A stretch of 64,000 nt of DNA from an uncultured Acidobacteriia bacterium. Lineage in GTDB: Bacteria > Acidobacteriota > Terriglobia > Bryobacterales > Bryobacteraceae. Shown one piece after another: positions 25,623 to 33,436 of this stretch (positions are counted from its first letter, which is position 1; the number at the start of each line of letters is the position of its first letter). The stretch spans positions 1 through 64,000 of the forward strand of contig CAIKMJ010000078.1 of assembly GCA_903828455.1 (NCBI GenBank), read 5' to 3'. The position numbers and the translations under genes were made by a program. The notes beneath the pieces are model-generated. The model saw only the letters and a program-made list of their open reading frames with translations. It did not search any database and was not told the origin of the DNA.

Positions 25623-26165
25623 CTACGGATTTTGCTTTACTGCAATCTCTTTCAAAGCGGCCCAGCGGTCGTCGCCGGGGTGGGCTTCACACGTACAGGA
25701 TTTCTCGTTGCGATTCGCCCCGCAGACGGGGCAGATACCGAGGCAGTCGTCCTTGCACAGGCGCTGCATCGGGAGCTGAAATAAAACCTGCTCTCTTACT
25801 ATATCGTCCAGCTCAAGGCCTGGCAATTCATAGAATCCCATTTCCGCCGCGCCTTCGTCCAGCGCGACTTCCTCTTCGGCGCCGGCGCGGACTTTTTCGG
25901 CGGGGCAATAGAAGAGATCGAAGGGCGTTTCGAGGTGAAAAGAGGCGCGGCCGAGGCAGCGGTCACAGTCGGTTTCGAGGTCGGCGACGATGTTTCCCTG
26001 CACGCGGACTTCGCCGCCGGTATCGGGGAGGAGTTCTGCGACGCCCTGGGCGGTCAGCGGCCCCTTTTGAACGGCGCCGGAATCGGCCAGATCGAACGTG
26101 CCGGGCTGCCAGGTCTCCGCAAAGGGCAGCTTGCGGACTTCCATCTCCTTGATATTCAGTAACAT
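25623..26165 (-). CDS. yceD: YceD/DUF177-family protein
   Basis: A 180-residue protein of the DUF177 family, usually linked to rpmF and 50S subunit or 23S rRNA function. The cysteine motifs are CDRCLG in the middle and CKDDCLGICPVCG near the C-terminus, with a further CTCE. It starts the yceD-rpmF-plsX cluster; only 21 bp separate it from rpmF. Confidence 0.9.
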   Translation of the reverse strand: MLLNIKEMEVRKLPFAETWQPGTFDLADSGAVQKGPLTAQGVAELLPDTGGEVRVQGNIVADLETDCDRCLGRASFHLETPFDLFYCPAEKVRAGAEEEVALDEGAAEMGFYELPGLELDDIVREQVLFQLPMQRLCKDDCLGICPVCGANRNEKSCTCEAHPGDDRWAALKEIAVKQNP

Positions 26166-27081
26166 GGCAGTAAGGTCGAAGTCTCCAGTTTAGCACGGGC
26201 GGCGCGGCCCGGCGCTTGCCGCCGAACGGGATCGAAAACCGGCGGCTCGGCGAAATGAAAAAACGAAGCCAGGTGCCGGGGCAGGGCCCGGGCGGCCCGT
26301 TTGGCGGGTCGATCCGGGCCCGGCGAAATCCCGCTTACCTGGCGGGGCAAAACGAAAAAACGAAGCCAGGCTGACGGCGTGCTCTGACCGGGCCCTGCGT
26401 GCGGTGGCCGGTTGGCTCCGGCCGGGAGCGGGCTCACTCCGGATCGAATCGCCGACAAAACGAAAAAACGAAGCCAAGCTGGCGGCGTGCTCTGACCGGG
26501 CCCTGCGTGCGGTGGCCGGTTGGCTCCGGCCGGGAGCGGACTCACTCCGGATCGAATCGCCGGCAAAACGAAAAAACGAAGCCAAGCTGACGGCGTGCTC
26601 TGACCGGGCCCTGCGTGCGGTGGCCGGTTGGCTCGGGCCGGGAGCGGACTCACTCCGGATTGAATCGCCGGCAAAACGAAAAAACGAAGCCAATTTCCCG
26701 GGCAGCGACGGGGCTCCCGGAAAGACTGAGTATAGGTCGGCCGCCGGGGAGTGTTTGCGTAACCTTAATCGCTGCAACGAAAAGTGCCTGTGACTGGGTT
26801 GTCTGAGGGCGGGAAGGGTGCTGCGGGAGTATTCGGGGGCGGAGGCGTCGGTGCGGATTGAGCGGCTGGGGGCGGCGGTGTCGCCGGGCGAACTTTACGC
26901 TTCGGCACTCGATCCGGACTGAGGTTTGCGGCGGGATTTGCCGCGACGGCACCCGGGCCGGATTCGTGCTACTGTTAGACAGCTGTAAAATTTTGGCATC
27001 TTCGCGTTAGTCCGGTCCAAGCCGCCCTCGTTCGATCCTGCCCCGATTCTCCCGGCCAAAGTAGTTAGTCAAAGGAAAAAC
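26166..27081. other. Repeat-rich intergenic region
   Basis: No gene is supported in these 916 bp. The first half holds dispersed repeat cores and a 108-bp tandem array. The second half (about 26,800-27,080) contains the probable promoter and leader of the RRM gene, with a -10-like TAAAAT at 26986-26991. Open frames of 60-195 codons across the array exist in several frames because the unit is a multiple of three. Confidence 0.7.
26353..26692. repeat. 108-bp tandem repeat, three full units plus the start of a fourth
   Basis: The core CGAAAAAACGAAGCCA begins at 26353, 26461, 26569 and 26677, a spacing of exactly 108 bp. Unit 1 differs from unit 2 at four positions and unit 2 from unit 3 at three. 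A more diverged core (ATGAAAAAACGAAGCCAGG) lies upstream near 26255. Each unit also carries a GC-rich inner part with CTCTGACCGGGCCCTGCG. The same core is seen at 15.6-15.8 kb. Confidence 0.95.
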
Positions 27082-27381
27082 ATGAAGAATATATTTGTAG
27101 GCAACCTCAACTTCGGTGCAACTGAAGACGGGGTTCGATCGCTGTTCGAGGCATATGGCACCGTGGAGCGCGTCAGCATCGTTACCGACCGCGACAGCGG
27201 TCAGCCGCGTGGGTTTGGATTTGTGGAAATGACCGCGAACGCGGAAGCGGATCGCGCGATTGCCGAACTGAACGGCCGCGAGCTGGATGGCCGCGCGCTG
27301 AACGTGAACGAAGCCCGTCCGAAGACGGACCGCGGCGGTTCCGGTGGCGGCGGCGGTCCTCGCCGCAACAATCGCTGGTAA
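27082..27381 (+). CDS. RRM-domain RNA-binding protein
   Basis: A 99-residue protein made of one RNA-recognition motif. RNP2 is IFVGNL (residues 4-9), RNP1 is RGFGFVEM (about 44-51), and a glycine/arginine-rich tail (GGSGGGGGPRRNNRW) follows. Such small RRM proteins in bacteria bind RNA and are often cold- or stress-induced. It has an AAAGGAAAAAC ribosome binding region just before the ATG, a leader of roughly 90 nt if TAAAAT at 26986 is its -10, and its own terminator. Confidence 0.94.
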   Translation: MKNIFVGNLNFGATEDGVRSLFEAYGTVERVSIVTDRDSGQPRGFGFVEMTANAEADRAIAELNGRELDGRALNVNEARPKTDRGGSGGGGGPRRNNRW

Positions 27382-27397
27382 TCGAGAGATCTCTGGC

Positions 27398-27431
27398 AGG
27401 GGGTCGCGAGCGCGGCCCCCTTCAATTTTTT
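27398..27431 (+). terminator. Intrinsic terminator of the RRM gene
   Basis: AGGGGG pairs with CCCCCT around a 12-base GC-rich loop, followed by TCAATTTTTT. It starts 17 bp after the stop codon. Confidence 0.75.
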
Positions 27432-27510
27432 CGGGCAGCGCGGTCTTTCGGGCAGCGCGGTCTTTCGGGCAGCGCGGTCTTTCGGGCAGCGTGGTCTTTC
27501 GAGCAGCCTT
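27431..27510. repeat. 17-bp tandem repeat, four units plus a partial fifth
   Basis: Units of TCGGGCAGCGCGGTCTT start at 27431, 27448, 27465 and 27482; the fourth has one change and a partial, altered fifth follows. The array begins at the T-run of the RRM terminator. Confidence 0.92.
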
Positions 27511-27754
27511 GCATGAGCCTTTCCGCAGAGAATCGCGACCGGCAAAATCGGGGCAGCTGCGCGTCCGGTCCCTCAAGCTTTGGCTACTGTTTGGTTGTTC
27601 GCCGCAGTAGCCGGAAAATCCCCCCTCAAAATCATTTTTCTCACGCGGCCGCGGGCGACAAGGGCCCGGGCGTGAAGGGCAACAGAGTTTCGTACGGAAA
27701 CGGCGTGCCTGCGTGAGAAGCGCCACCGCCGTCGCCGCCGGAAGGAGCGCAAAA

Positions 27755-28102
27755 ATGCAGTTCATACTGACGGGCTTCACCCACCATACGGGGTTTCGCG
27801 TATTCGCCTTTGAGCGAATCGGAGAAGACCGGGTGCGGACCAAGTGTACGGTGAAGGCCGATCTGGGGCTGATCCGGACGTACGGGATCCACATTCAGGA
27901 ACTGCCGCTGTTGTGCCGCGGTTTGCTGGACCGCACGAGCGAAGGGGACGGCGCGCCGGCGCTGATCTTCACCGAGGCCGAAATGCGGGCATGCGCCGGA
28001 GAGCGGGCGGCCGCGCGGGCGGCGGCGATCCAGCGGAAACGCACGCCGCACAAGCCGGTGGGCGAGAACGTGGGCGCGGCATGGCGCGGGCAGCCAGCTT
28101 AG
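27755..28102 (+). CDS. Small hypothetical protein
   Basis: A 115-residue protein starting MQFILTGFTHHTGFRVFAFER. The N-terminal half is beta-rich; the C-terminal half is an alanine/arginine-rich helix (ERAAARAAAIQRKR). GAAGGAG lies 8 bp before the ATG at 27755, which decides this start over an upstream ATG at 27713. No signal peptide, no known motif. It may bind nucleic acid given its basic tail, but that is a guess. Confidence 0.65.
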   Translation: MQFILTGFTHHTGFRVFAFERIGEDRVRTKCTVKADLGLIRTYGIHIQELPLLCRGLLDRTSEGDGAPALIFTEAEMRACAGERAAARAAAIQRKRTPHKPVGENVGAAWRGQPA

Positions 28103-28128
28103 GCCGGACGGTTCGGCGACATCGTTTA

Positions 28129-28200
28129 TATCTGCCGCCATATCTGCCGCCATATCTGCCGCACACTGCCATATCTGCTACACGCTGCCATGTTTACCGC
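28129..28200. repeat. 12-bp tandem repeat running into a start codon
   Basis: Units of TATCTGCCGCCA lie at 28129-28140 and 28141-28152, with a near copy at 28153-28164. Degenerate CACTGCCATATCTGC-like copies then extend to about 28200 and include the ATG at 28190. Confidence 0.8.
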
Positions 28201-28360
28201 ACACTGCCCGTACTGTAAATCGGTGGAATTCCGCGGAGTCGGGCTCCGCAATGCCATGGAGCGCGCGCTCAACTGGCTGCTGCTGCCGTACCGCTGTTCG
28301 CTGTGCGGCCACCATTTCTTCCTGGTGCGATGGACGGCGCCGGCGGAAGGCACCTCGTAG
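28190..28360 (+). CDS. Zinc-ribbon microprotein
   Basis: A 56-residue protein with CPYC at residues 6-9 and CSLC at about 36-39, a zinc-ribbon arrangement, joined by a helix that includes NWLLLPYR. It ends TAG at 28360. The ATG lies at the edge of a 12-bp repeat array and I see no good ribosome binding site, so the start is uncertain. Similar tiny zinc ribbons occur as unknown proteins in many soil bacteria. Confidence 0.6.
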   Translation: MFTAHCPYCKSVEFRGVGLRNAMERALNWLLLPYRCSLCGHHFFLVRWTAPAEGTS

Positions 28361-28370
28361 CAGCGGGGCG

Positions 28371-29702
28371 CTAAAAATCCAGCCACTGCGCGCAGGGCGT
28401 TCCGGCGGAGAGGCAGATCCAGCCGGACGGCGCGCTGGCGGCCGAATTCCAGACCACATCCCCTTTCCCATTGGTTCCCGACTGCGGCGGAGAGGCCGCG
28501 GAGGTGACGGCCGGAGTGTTGCTGTAAGTGACGACGGGCGCCGGGCCGCCGGCGGGGTCGAGCGCGGCCGCGAGCGTCTTGCCGGACGGCTGCACGTCGC
28601 GAAATGAAATGTTGGTGATGCCGGCGGCGTAGCCGAGCGAGGCGAGCGGCGTATCGATGGCCGAGGAGATGACCGAGACGTTGGCCGCCTGATGCAGGCC
28701 GAGCGAACCGCTGAGCTGCGTGTTCTGGATGGCGATGTTCTGGTAAAGCGCGCCGGCGCCGGCCAGCGGGGCGTCCACCTGAAACTGGACGGCGTAGTCT
28801 TCGGCGAGCGGCTGGAGTCCGGCGTCGAGCGAGGAATCGACGATCCGGATATTGCTGCGCGGCTGGTAGTTTGGCGCCGACGGCTGTTCGTGGGTGATGA
28901 AAAACAGCGACCGCTGGAAATTATTGCGGAAGACGCAGCCGAAAAAGAGCACGTCGCTGAGGCCTTCGCCGGCCACGCCGGTGCGGTAGTCTTCGTACCA
29001 AAAACCGGAGCCGTAACACTGGGCCGCGCCGGAAGCGGGGCCGGGCGAGCTGGCGCAGAGGTCGCCTTCGGCGAGGCCGCCGGCGACGGTTGTGCCGTTG
29101 TTGAGGAATGAGACGTGATCGAAGGTGGCGTTGTTGATCCCGTCCGCGCTGATGCCGCTGCGGCGGTTAAAAGAAAACTGTGAGTTGCGCACGGCGATGT
29201 TCTGAAACGGCAGGTCGGCCGGATTGTCGCTGGTGCTGACGCCCCAGGAGACGAAGGCGATGCCGTCGGTGGCGCAGTAGCTGCCGGAGGAATCCTCAAT
29301 GACGAGGCCGGAGACGCGGCCGAGAATGCGGAAGCAGTGGCGGCCGCCGTCTTCCTGGCCCGCGTAGCCGATGTTGGTCTGCTCGTGGCGGTCACCGAAG
29401 ACCTGCACGCGGCGGAGCGTGACGTTGGCGACGGGCTGACCGCGGCCATCGATGGTGACCGGGGAGGCGAAGTCGAGCGCGCCCGGGAGCGTGGTGAGCG
29501 AGCAGTTCTGCATCGTCATGTTGGATTTCAGCAGAAGCGAACTCACCACATACGACGCGCCCTGGCAGTCGAGGATTCCGCCGGGGGGAAGCGCGTCGAT
29601 GGCCTGCTGCAGGAGTGCCGTCTGGTCGGCGGGCGCAGAGGCAGCGGCCGCCTGACACAGCAACAGCAACCCCAGAGGCAGGGCCGCACAGCAGGATTTC
29701 AT
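28371..29702 (-). CDS. Exported right-handed beta-helix (pectate-lyase-like) protein
   Basis: A 443-residue protein with a signal peptide (LPLGLLLLCQAAAASA). The body is a parallel beta-helix: repeated NV/NI-turns such as SNMTMQNCSL, VANVTLRRVQVFG, VSGLVIEDSS, FQNIAVRNSQFSFN and YQNIAIQNTQLSG. Cysteines (DCQG, MQNC, HCFRI, YCATDG) may form disulfides. Such folds bind or cleave polysaccharides, and its position beside the polysaccharide locus fits. No catalytic residues could be assigned. Confidence 0.8.
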   Translation of the reverse strand: MKSCCAALPLGLLLLCQAAAASAPADQTALLQQAIDALPPGGILDCQGASYVVSSLLLKSNMTMQNCSLTTLPGALDFASPVTIDGRGQPVANVTLRRVQVFGDRHEQTNIGYAGQEDGGRHCFRILGRVSGLVIEDSSGSYCATDGIAFVSWGVSTSDNPADLPFQNIAVRNSQFSFNRRSGISADGINNATFDHVSFLNNGTTVAGGLAEGDLCASSPGPASGAAQCYGSGFWYEDYRTGVAGEGLSDVLFFGCVFRNNFQRSLFFITHEQPSAPNYQPRSNIRIVDSSLDAGLQPLAEDYAVQFQVDAPLAGAGALYQNIAIQNTQLSGSLGLHQAANVSVISSAIDTPLASLGYAAGITNISFRDVQPSGKTLAAALDPAGGPAPVVTYSNTPAVTSAASPPQSGTNGKGDVVWNSAASAPSGWICLSAGTPCAQWLDF

Positions 29703-30030
29703 TTGACCTGCTTATCGGCGCGGCGCGGGGAAGTTTTATGAAGTGGCGGTGGCCGAGTGGGCCCGTGGCGGGAAGTGGCGGTGGCTGCTGGGGCCCGTGG
29801 CGGGAAGCGGCGCGGGAAGCGGGCGTCCGCGGCGGGAAGCGGCGGTGGCCGGGTAGAGACGGCCGGGTCGTGTTGGTTGGGTTGAGAAAGCTGGGTTGAG
29901 AAAGCTGCGTTGCGAAAGCTGCGTTGCGAAGGCTGGGTTGCGAAAGCTGGGTCGTGCTGGCTGGGTTGAGAAAGCTGGGTTGCGAAAGCTGGGTTGCGAA
30001 GGCTGGGACGCCCCGTGCGGGGGGACGTGA
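29703..30030. other. Intergenic region made mostly of repeats
   Basis: The first part (about 29,740-29,860) is a degenerate GGCGGGAAGCGGCGGTGGCC-type repeat; the second is the 14-bp array at 29867-30006. No gene is supported. Confidence 0.6.
29867..30006. repeat. 14-bp tandem repeat, ten units
   Basis: Ten contiguous 14-bp units of the type GTTGCGAAAGCTGG, with GTTGAG and GTCGTG variants. The array ends 24 bp from the stop codon of the PEP-CTERM gene. The unit is unrelated in sequence to the 14-bp array at 8.2 kb. Confidence 0.93.
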
Positions 30031-30921
30031 CTATTCAGCGGACGAGGGCGCGCGACGACGGGTTCGCCGCCGGATGAAGAAGACTCCGCCGGCGAGGGCG
30101 ACGATGGCGAGGCCGATGGTGCGGGGTTCGGGAGCAGCGGTGAGGTGCAGGACGAGGTCGTTGTAGTCGCTGTCGCTGACCTGGGTGCTGCGGTCGTTGA
30201 CGCTTATATACATGCCGCCGCTCTGGTCATTGAAAGCGGTGAAGTGCTGGTAGGCGGATTCGGGTCCGAGCGCAATGTTGTTGGAGCTGGCGTACTGCTG
30301 GTCGGCGAGGGCGATGCCGTTGAGGGCGGCGTTGGTGAAGTAAGCGGGATCGGTGGAAAAGGGCGCGCCGGTGGGGCTGAAGCTCAGGTTGTTGGGGATG
30401 AAGAACAGGCCGAACTGCGAAGTGGGGGTGAAAGCGACGGTGGTGGGAATGGCGGGCACGGAGCCGTTGGCCTGAAAGATCCAGCCCCAGGCGCTGGAGT
30501 TGGGATCGTACCAGCCGAGCGAATCGACCGAAGCCCACTGGGTGTTTTCGAGGACCAGGGTGGCGATCTGCAGCTGTCCGTCGCTCTTGAAATAGAACGA
30601 GGGCACGGCACTGCCGTCCGGGTTCCCCCAGAAGGGCAAGTGCGCGTTGGGACTGTAGGGATTGCCGGTGAAGGCGCCGCCGCCCTCGATGAAGTAGGCG
30701 ATGTTTTCGTTGACTCCGTCCCAGGACCAGCCGTCGAAATAGGCGGTGCCGATGGTGCCGGGTCCGGCGGCGTGGTAGATGGGGTTGAGGAAGGTCTGCC
30801 AGTCGGAATTGCAGGCTCCGGTGACGGGGCAGATTTCGGTGGCGCGCAGGGCGCCGCTGAAGCCGAGCGCAAAAACGGCGGCGCGTCCGAGCAATCGGCG
30901 AACTATATTCCTGGGTGCCAT
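30031..30921 (-). CDS. PEP-CTERM sorting-domain protein
   Basis: A 296-residue exported protein. The N-terminus has a signal peptide (GRAAVFALGFSGALRA). The C-terminus is a classic PEP-CTERM signal: A-P-E-P at about residues 263-266, a hydrophobic stretch (IGLAIVALAGGVFFI) and an arginine cluster (RRRTRRR). The middle is a beta-rich domain with DSDYNDLVLHL near the end, typical of surface proteins with this signal. An exosortase would cut it during export of exopolysaccharide; none is in the window. Confidence 0.9.
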   Translation of the reverse strand: MAPRNIVRRLLGRAAVFALGFSGALRATEICPVTGACNSDWQTFLNPIYHAAGPGTIGTAYFDGWSWDGVNENIAYFIEGGGAFTGNPYSPNAHLPFWGNPDGSAVPSFYFKSDGQLQIATLVLENTQWASVDSLGWYDPNSSAWGWIFQANGSVPAIPTTVAFTPTSQFGLFFIPNNLSFSPTGAPFSTDPAYFTNAALNGIALADQQYASSNNIALGPESAYQHFTAFNDQSGGMYISVNDRSTQVSDSDYNDLVLHLTAAPEPRTIGLAIVALAGGVFFIRRRTRRRAPSSAE

Positions 30922-30957
30922 GGCAGGGATACTAACCCTGGCCAGAGGGTAACATCA

Positions 30958-32160
30958 CTACTGATAACTTGTCGCCGGGTACGGTTCTGGTACTGCGACT
31001 AAGTTGCAGTAAATAAACACAAAAAACCACGTGGCCACGGCTGGATTGTGGAGCGGAAACTCGGCTGCGGCCTGAATCAAGACGGCTGCGATACCGAGCG
31101 TCCAGGGGGCGGTGGTGGCTTTGCGGATGGCGATGAGGGCGAGAAGGAGCAGGAGGGCGGGGAGCAGGAGACCGCCTTCGGCAGCCCATTCCAGCCAGTC
31201 GTTGTGGGCGTGTTCGACGTAAAGGCCGACGTCGGTGGGTTCGTAGGCGGGGTAGACGGTGCTGAAGGAGCCGAGGCCGAAGCCGGTGAGAGGGCGGTCG
31301 TGAATCATGCCGAGGGCGGCGCGGGCGAAGAGGGGGCGGAGGTCGTCGCGGGTGGGTTCGGCGAACCGGGCGGCGATGCCCTGCGAGCCGATGCCGGCGA
31401 CGAGGACGACGGCGGGGCCGGCGATGAGCAGGAGTCGGCGCCAGGGAAACGATGGGGCAGGCAGCAGGCGGGCGCCGAGCAGAAGTACGGCGGCGAGTTC
31501 GGCGAGCACGATGATGGAACCGGAGCGCGAGCCGGTCATCCAGACGGCGCAGACCATGAGGGCGGCGGCCCAGGTGTGAAACAGGTCGGCCTTCGGCGAG
31601 CGAAGCGCGGCCCAGGCGGCGGGAGCGAGGGCGAGTTCGAGGAAGGCGGCGAAGTGGGAGTGATTGAGGATGGGAAAGGTGGAGCGCAGCTGGTAGGGGT
31701 TGGGCCAGGTCCAGAAGATGAGGCCGGGTGAAGTGTACCAGTGGACGGCACCGAGGAGGCTCACGACGACGCCGGCGGCGACGAGCAGGCGGCGGAATGT
31801 GGCGGCGAAGTTTTCCTTGCCGGCCAGTTGCACGGCGAGCCAGGCGGCGGCGGCAAGGGCGGCCCAATCGAGCGTGCTGACGGCAGTCTTCCACGGATAG
31901 GCGGCGGTTTTCGCCAGCAATTGCAGGACGCCGAGGCAGGGAATCGCGGCAAGAAGGGCGAGCGGCGGCGGCGCGGTGAACGGGATATTGCGGCGGAGCA
32001 TGCGCGGCGGCCAGCAGGCAGCGAGGAGCCAGCAGGCAGCGAGCAGAAAGATGCCGCACTGGCAGAGGGAAAGATAGATCCGCTGCGACAGCCACGAGGT
32101 GCAGAGCAGCGCGATGAGCAGAGCGGTGAAGAGGCAGACGAACCAGGAACGGAATTTCAC
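30958..32160 (-). CDS. O-antigen ligase/polymerase family membrane protein
   Basis: A 400-residue protein with about ten to twelve membrane helices. The large periplasmic loop carries the family signature HNDWLEWAAEGGLL (about 300-320) and the upstream arginine/histidine region GFGLGSFSTVYPAYEP. It would join or polymerise lipid-linked glycans. I chose the GTG at 32160, which overlaps the upstream stop as GTGA; an ATG much further up would add about 69 arginine-rich non-family residues. Confidence 0.87.
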   Translation of the reverse strand: MKFRSWFVCLFTALLIALLCTSWLSQRIYLSLCQCGIFLLAACWLLAACWPPRMLRRNIPFTAPPPLALLAAIPCLGVLQLLAKTAAYPWKTAVSTLDWAALAAAAWLAVQLAGKENFAATFRRLLVAAGVVVSLLGAVHWYTSPGLIFWTWPNPYQLRSTFPILNHSHFAAFLELALAPAAWAALRSPKADLFHTWAAALMVCAVWMTGSRSGSIIVLAELAAVLLLGARLLPAPSFPWRRLLLIAGPAVVLVAGIGSQGIAARFAEPTRDDLRPLFARAALGMIHDRPLTGFGLGSFSTVYPAYEPTDVGLYVEHAHNDWLEWAAEGGLLLPALLLLLALIAIRKATTAPWTLGIAAVLIQAAAEFPLHNPAVATWFFVFIYCNLVAVPEPYPATSYQ

Positions 32161-33416
32161 CGCGGGGTCACCTGAGGCGGCGAGAGTTGGCGGAGCCGGA
32201 GCGAGTCGACACGGACGGAGCCGCGCAGGGGCGTTTCGCCGCGGGGGCGGGCGTAGTCGAGGGCAACGGTGACGAACGGGCCGGTGGGGGTGAATTGCAG
32301 GGTAGAGGCGGCGGCACCGGCGGCGGCGAGAAGTTTCTCGGTGCCGGAGCCTTCGACGGCGCGCCAAAGAAGGCCGTCGGCGCCGGAGCGGATGTCGGGC
32401 TGCATGCGGTAGCTCAGGACATAAGTGGCGCCGGGCTGCACGGGCACGGTCTGGCTGAGGAGTCGCCAGCGTTCGGGCTGGTCGCCGGAGAGGGTGAAGC
32501 TGAAGCCGGCGGTCGGCGGGTCGGCGAGCGGCTCGATGCCGGTGGTGGGGAAGAGGCGCCAGTCGAAGGTGCGGCCGGAGGGCGGGGTGGAAAAGGCGGC
32601 GTTGGTGAGCAGGTTATTGGGGTCGGCACCGAGGGGCGGGAACGGCAGCAGATGTTGCGAGCAGAGGCGGTTCCAGAGAGCCGTCGAACTGGCGGCATCG
32701 CCGGCGTTGCGCAGCGCAGCTGTCCAGGAATCGAGGGCGGGAACATCGTCCGGCACGGCGGTGGAAAGAAGGCCGGAGACGGTTGCGAAGGGCGCTTCGA
32801 GAGGATGTTCGCTCATCAGGAATTTGAGGAATTGGTGGCGCGAGCGCGGGGTGGAGGGGATGGCGCGGCTGAGCAGCGTGGCGGCGTCGGGCGACATGCG
32901 CCAGGCGAGGCGAATTGCGGTGAGGGCGGAGGCGTCGTCGCGGCCGGGATCGAGGGAGGCCAGAGCCTCGCGGGTCCAGTACCAGAACGATTGCGAGGCG
33001 GCGCCGCGGCCGTAATAATAGTTCGCCAGCGCCCAGCGAGGGGCGAAGCCGCGATCGACGGAGGCGGCTTTGAGTAAGTCGCGTTCGGCGGACTCGCTGG
33101 AGTTTGCATCCGGCGAAGTGAGGGCGAGTTGGATCCACGCCCAGGAGTAGTAGGGGTTGGAAGCGACGGCCCGGCGCAGCGATTCGACGGATTGATTGCG
33201 ATCGTCTGTGACGAGCGACCACTGGGCGAGATAGTCGGCGTTGAGCGGGGCGAGGCGGAGGGCGCTGGCGATGCCGGCGCTGTCGCCGCGGCGGAACCGG
33301 AGATCGGCGTAGCCTGGGATCAGCGCCGCGAGCGCGCAGAAGAGGGCTATTAGTCCCATGGTTCCGCACAGCAGCAGACGCGGACCGGATACTGCCGCCG
33401 TTGACAAGCGGGACAT
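32157..33416 (-). CDS. Membrane-anchored protein with TPR-like region, polysaccharide locus
   Basis: A 419-residue protein with one N-terminal membrane anchor (LLLCGTMGLIALFCALAALIP). A helical repeat-like region (about 40-190, for example SVESLRRAVASNPYYSWAWIQLAL) leads to a beta-rich C-terminal domain (about 260-415). That domain looks like a carbohydrate-binding jelly roll (FSFTLSGDQPERWRLLSQTVPVQPGATYVLSYRM, shown here only as a guide to about residues 299-332). It overlaps the ligase gene by 4 bp, so the two probably work together. Role not established. Confidence 0.7.
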   Translation of the reverse strand: MSRLSTAAVSGPRLLLCGTMGLIALFCALAALIPGYADLRFRRGDSAGIASALRLAPLNADYLAQWSLVTDDRNQSVESLRRAVASNPYYSWAWIQLALTSPDANSSESAERDLLKAASVDRGFAPRWALANYYYGRGAASQSFWYWTREALASLDPGRDDASALTAIRLAWRMSPDAATLLSRAIPSTPRSRHQFLKFLMSEHPLEAPFATVSGLLSTAVPDDVPALDSWTAALRNAGDAASSTALWNRLCSQHLLPFPPLGADPNNLLTNAAFSTPPSGRTFDWRLFPTTGIEPLADPPTAGFSFTLSGDQPERWRLLSQTVPVQPGATYVLSYRMQPDIRSGADGLLWRAVEGSGTEKLLAAAGAAASTLQFTPTGPFVTVALDYARPRGETPLRGSVRVDSLRLRQLSPPQVTPR

Positions 33417-33429
33417 TCCGCCCCATTAT
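33401..33429 (+). promoter_or_regulatory. Promoter with consensus -35 box
   Basis: TTGACA at 33401-33406 and CATTAT at 33424-33429 are 17 bp apart. Transcription would start about 33436-33437, on the GTG chosen for the next gene. The -35 overlaps the start of the divergent gene ending its 5' side at 33416. Confidence 0.6.
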
Positions 33430-33436
33430 AGTCGCT

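Larger units (their letters stand above)
27382..27754. other. Intergenic region after the RRM gene
   Basis: It contains the RRM terminator and a 17-bp tandem array (27431-27510). The rest (about 27,510-27,740) shows no recognisable gene or RNA. Confidence 0.5.

Noticed and set aside
26353-26692. Possible CRISPR array
   Set aside because: Units are contiguous and nearly identical over all 108 bp; there are no unique spacers and no cas genes.
26156-26806. Several open frames with proline/arginine repeats
   Set aside because: They arise because the 108-bp repeat is a multiple of three; frames are open on both strands and none has coding-like features.
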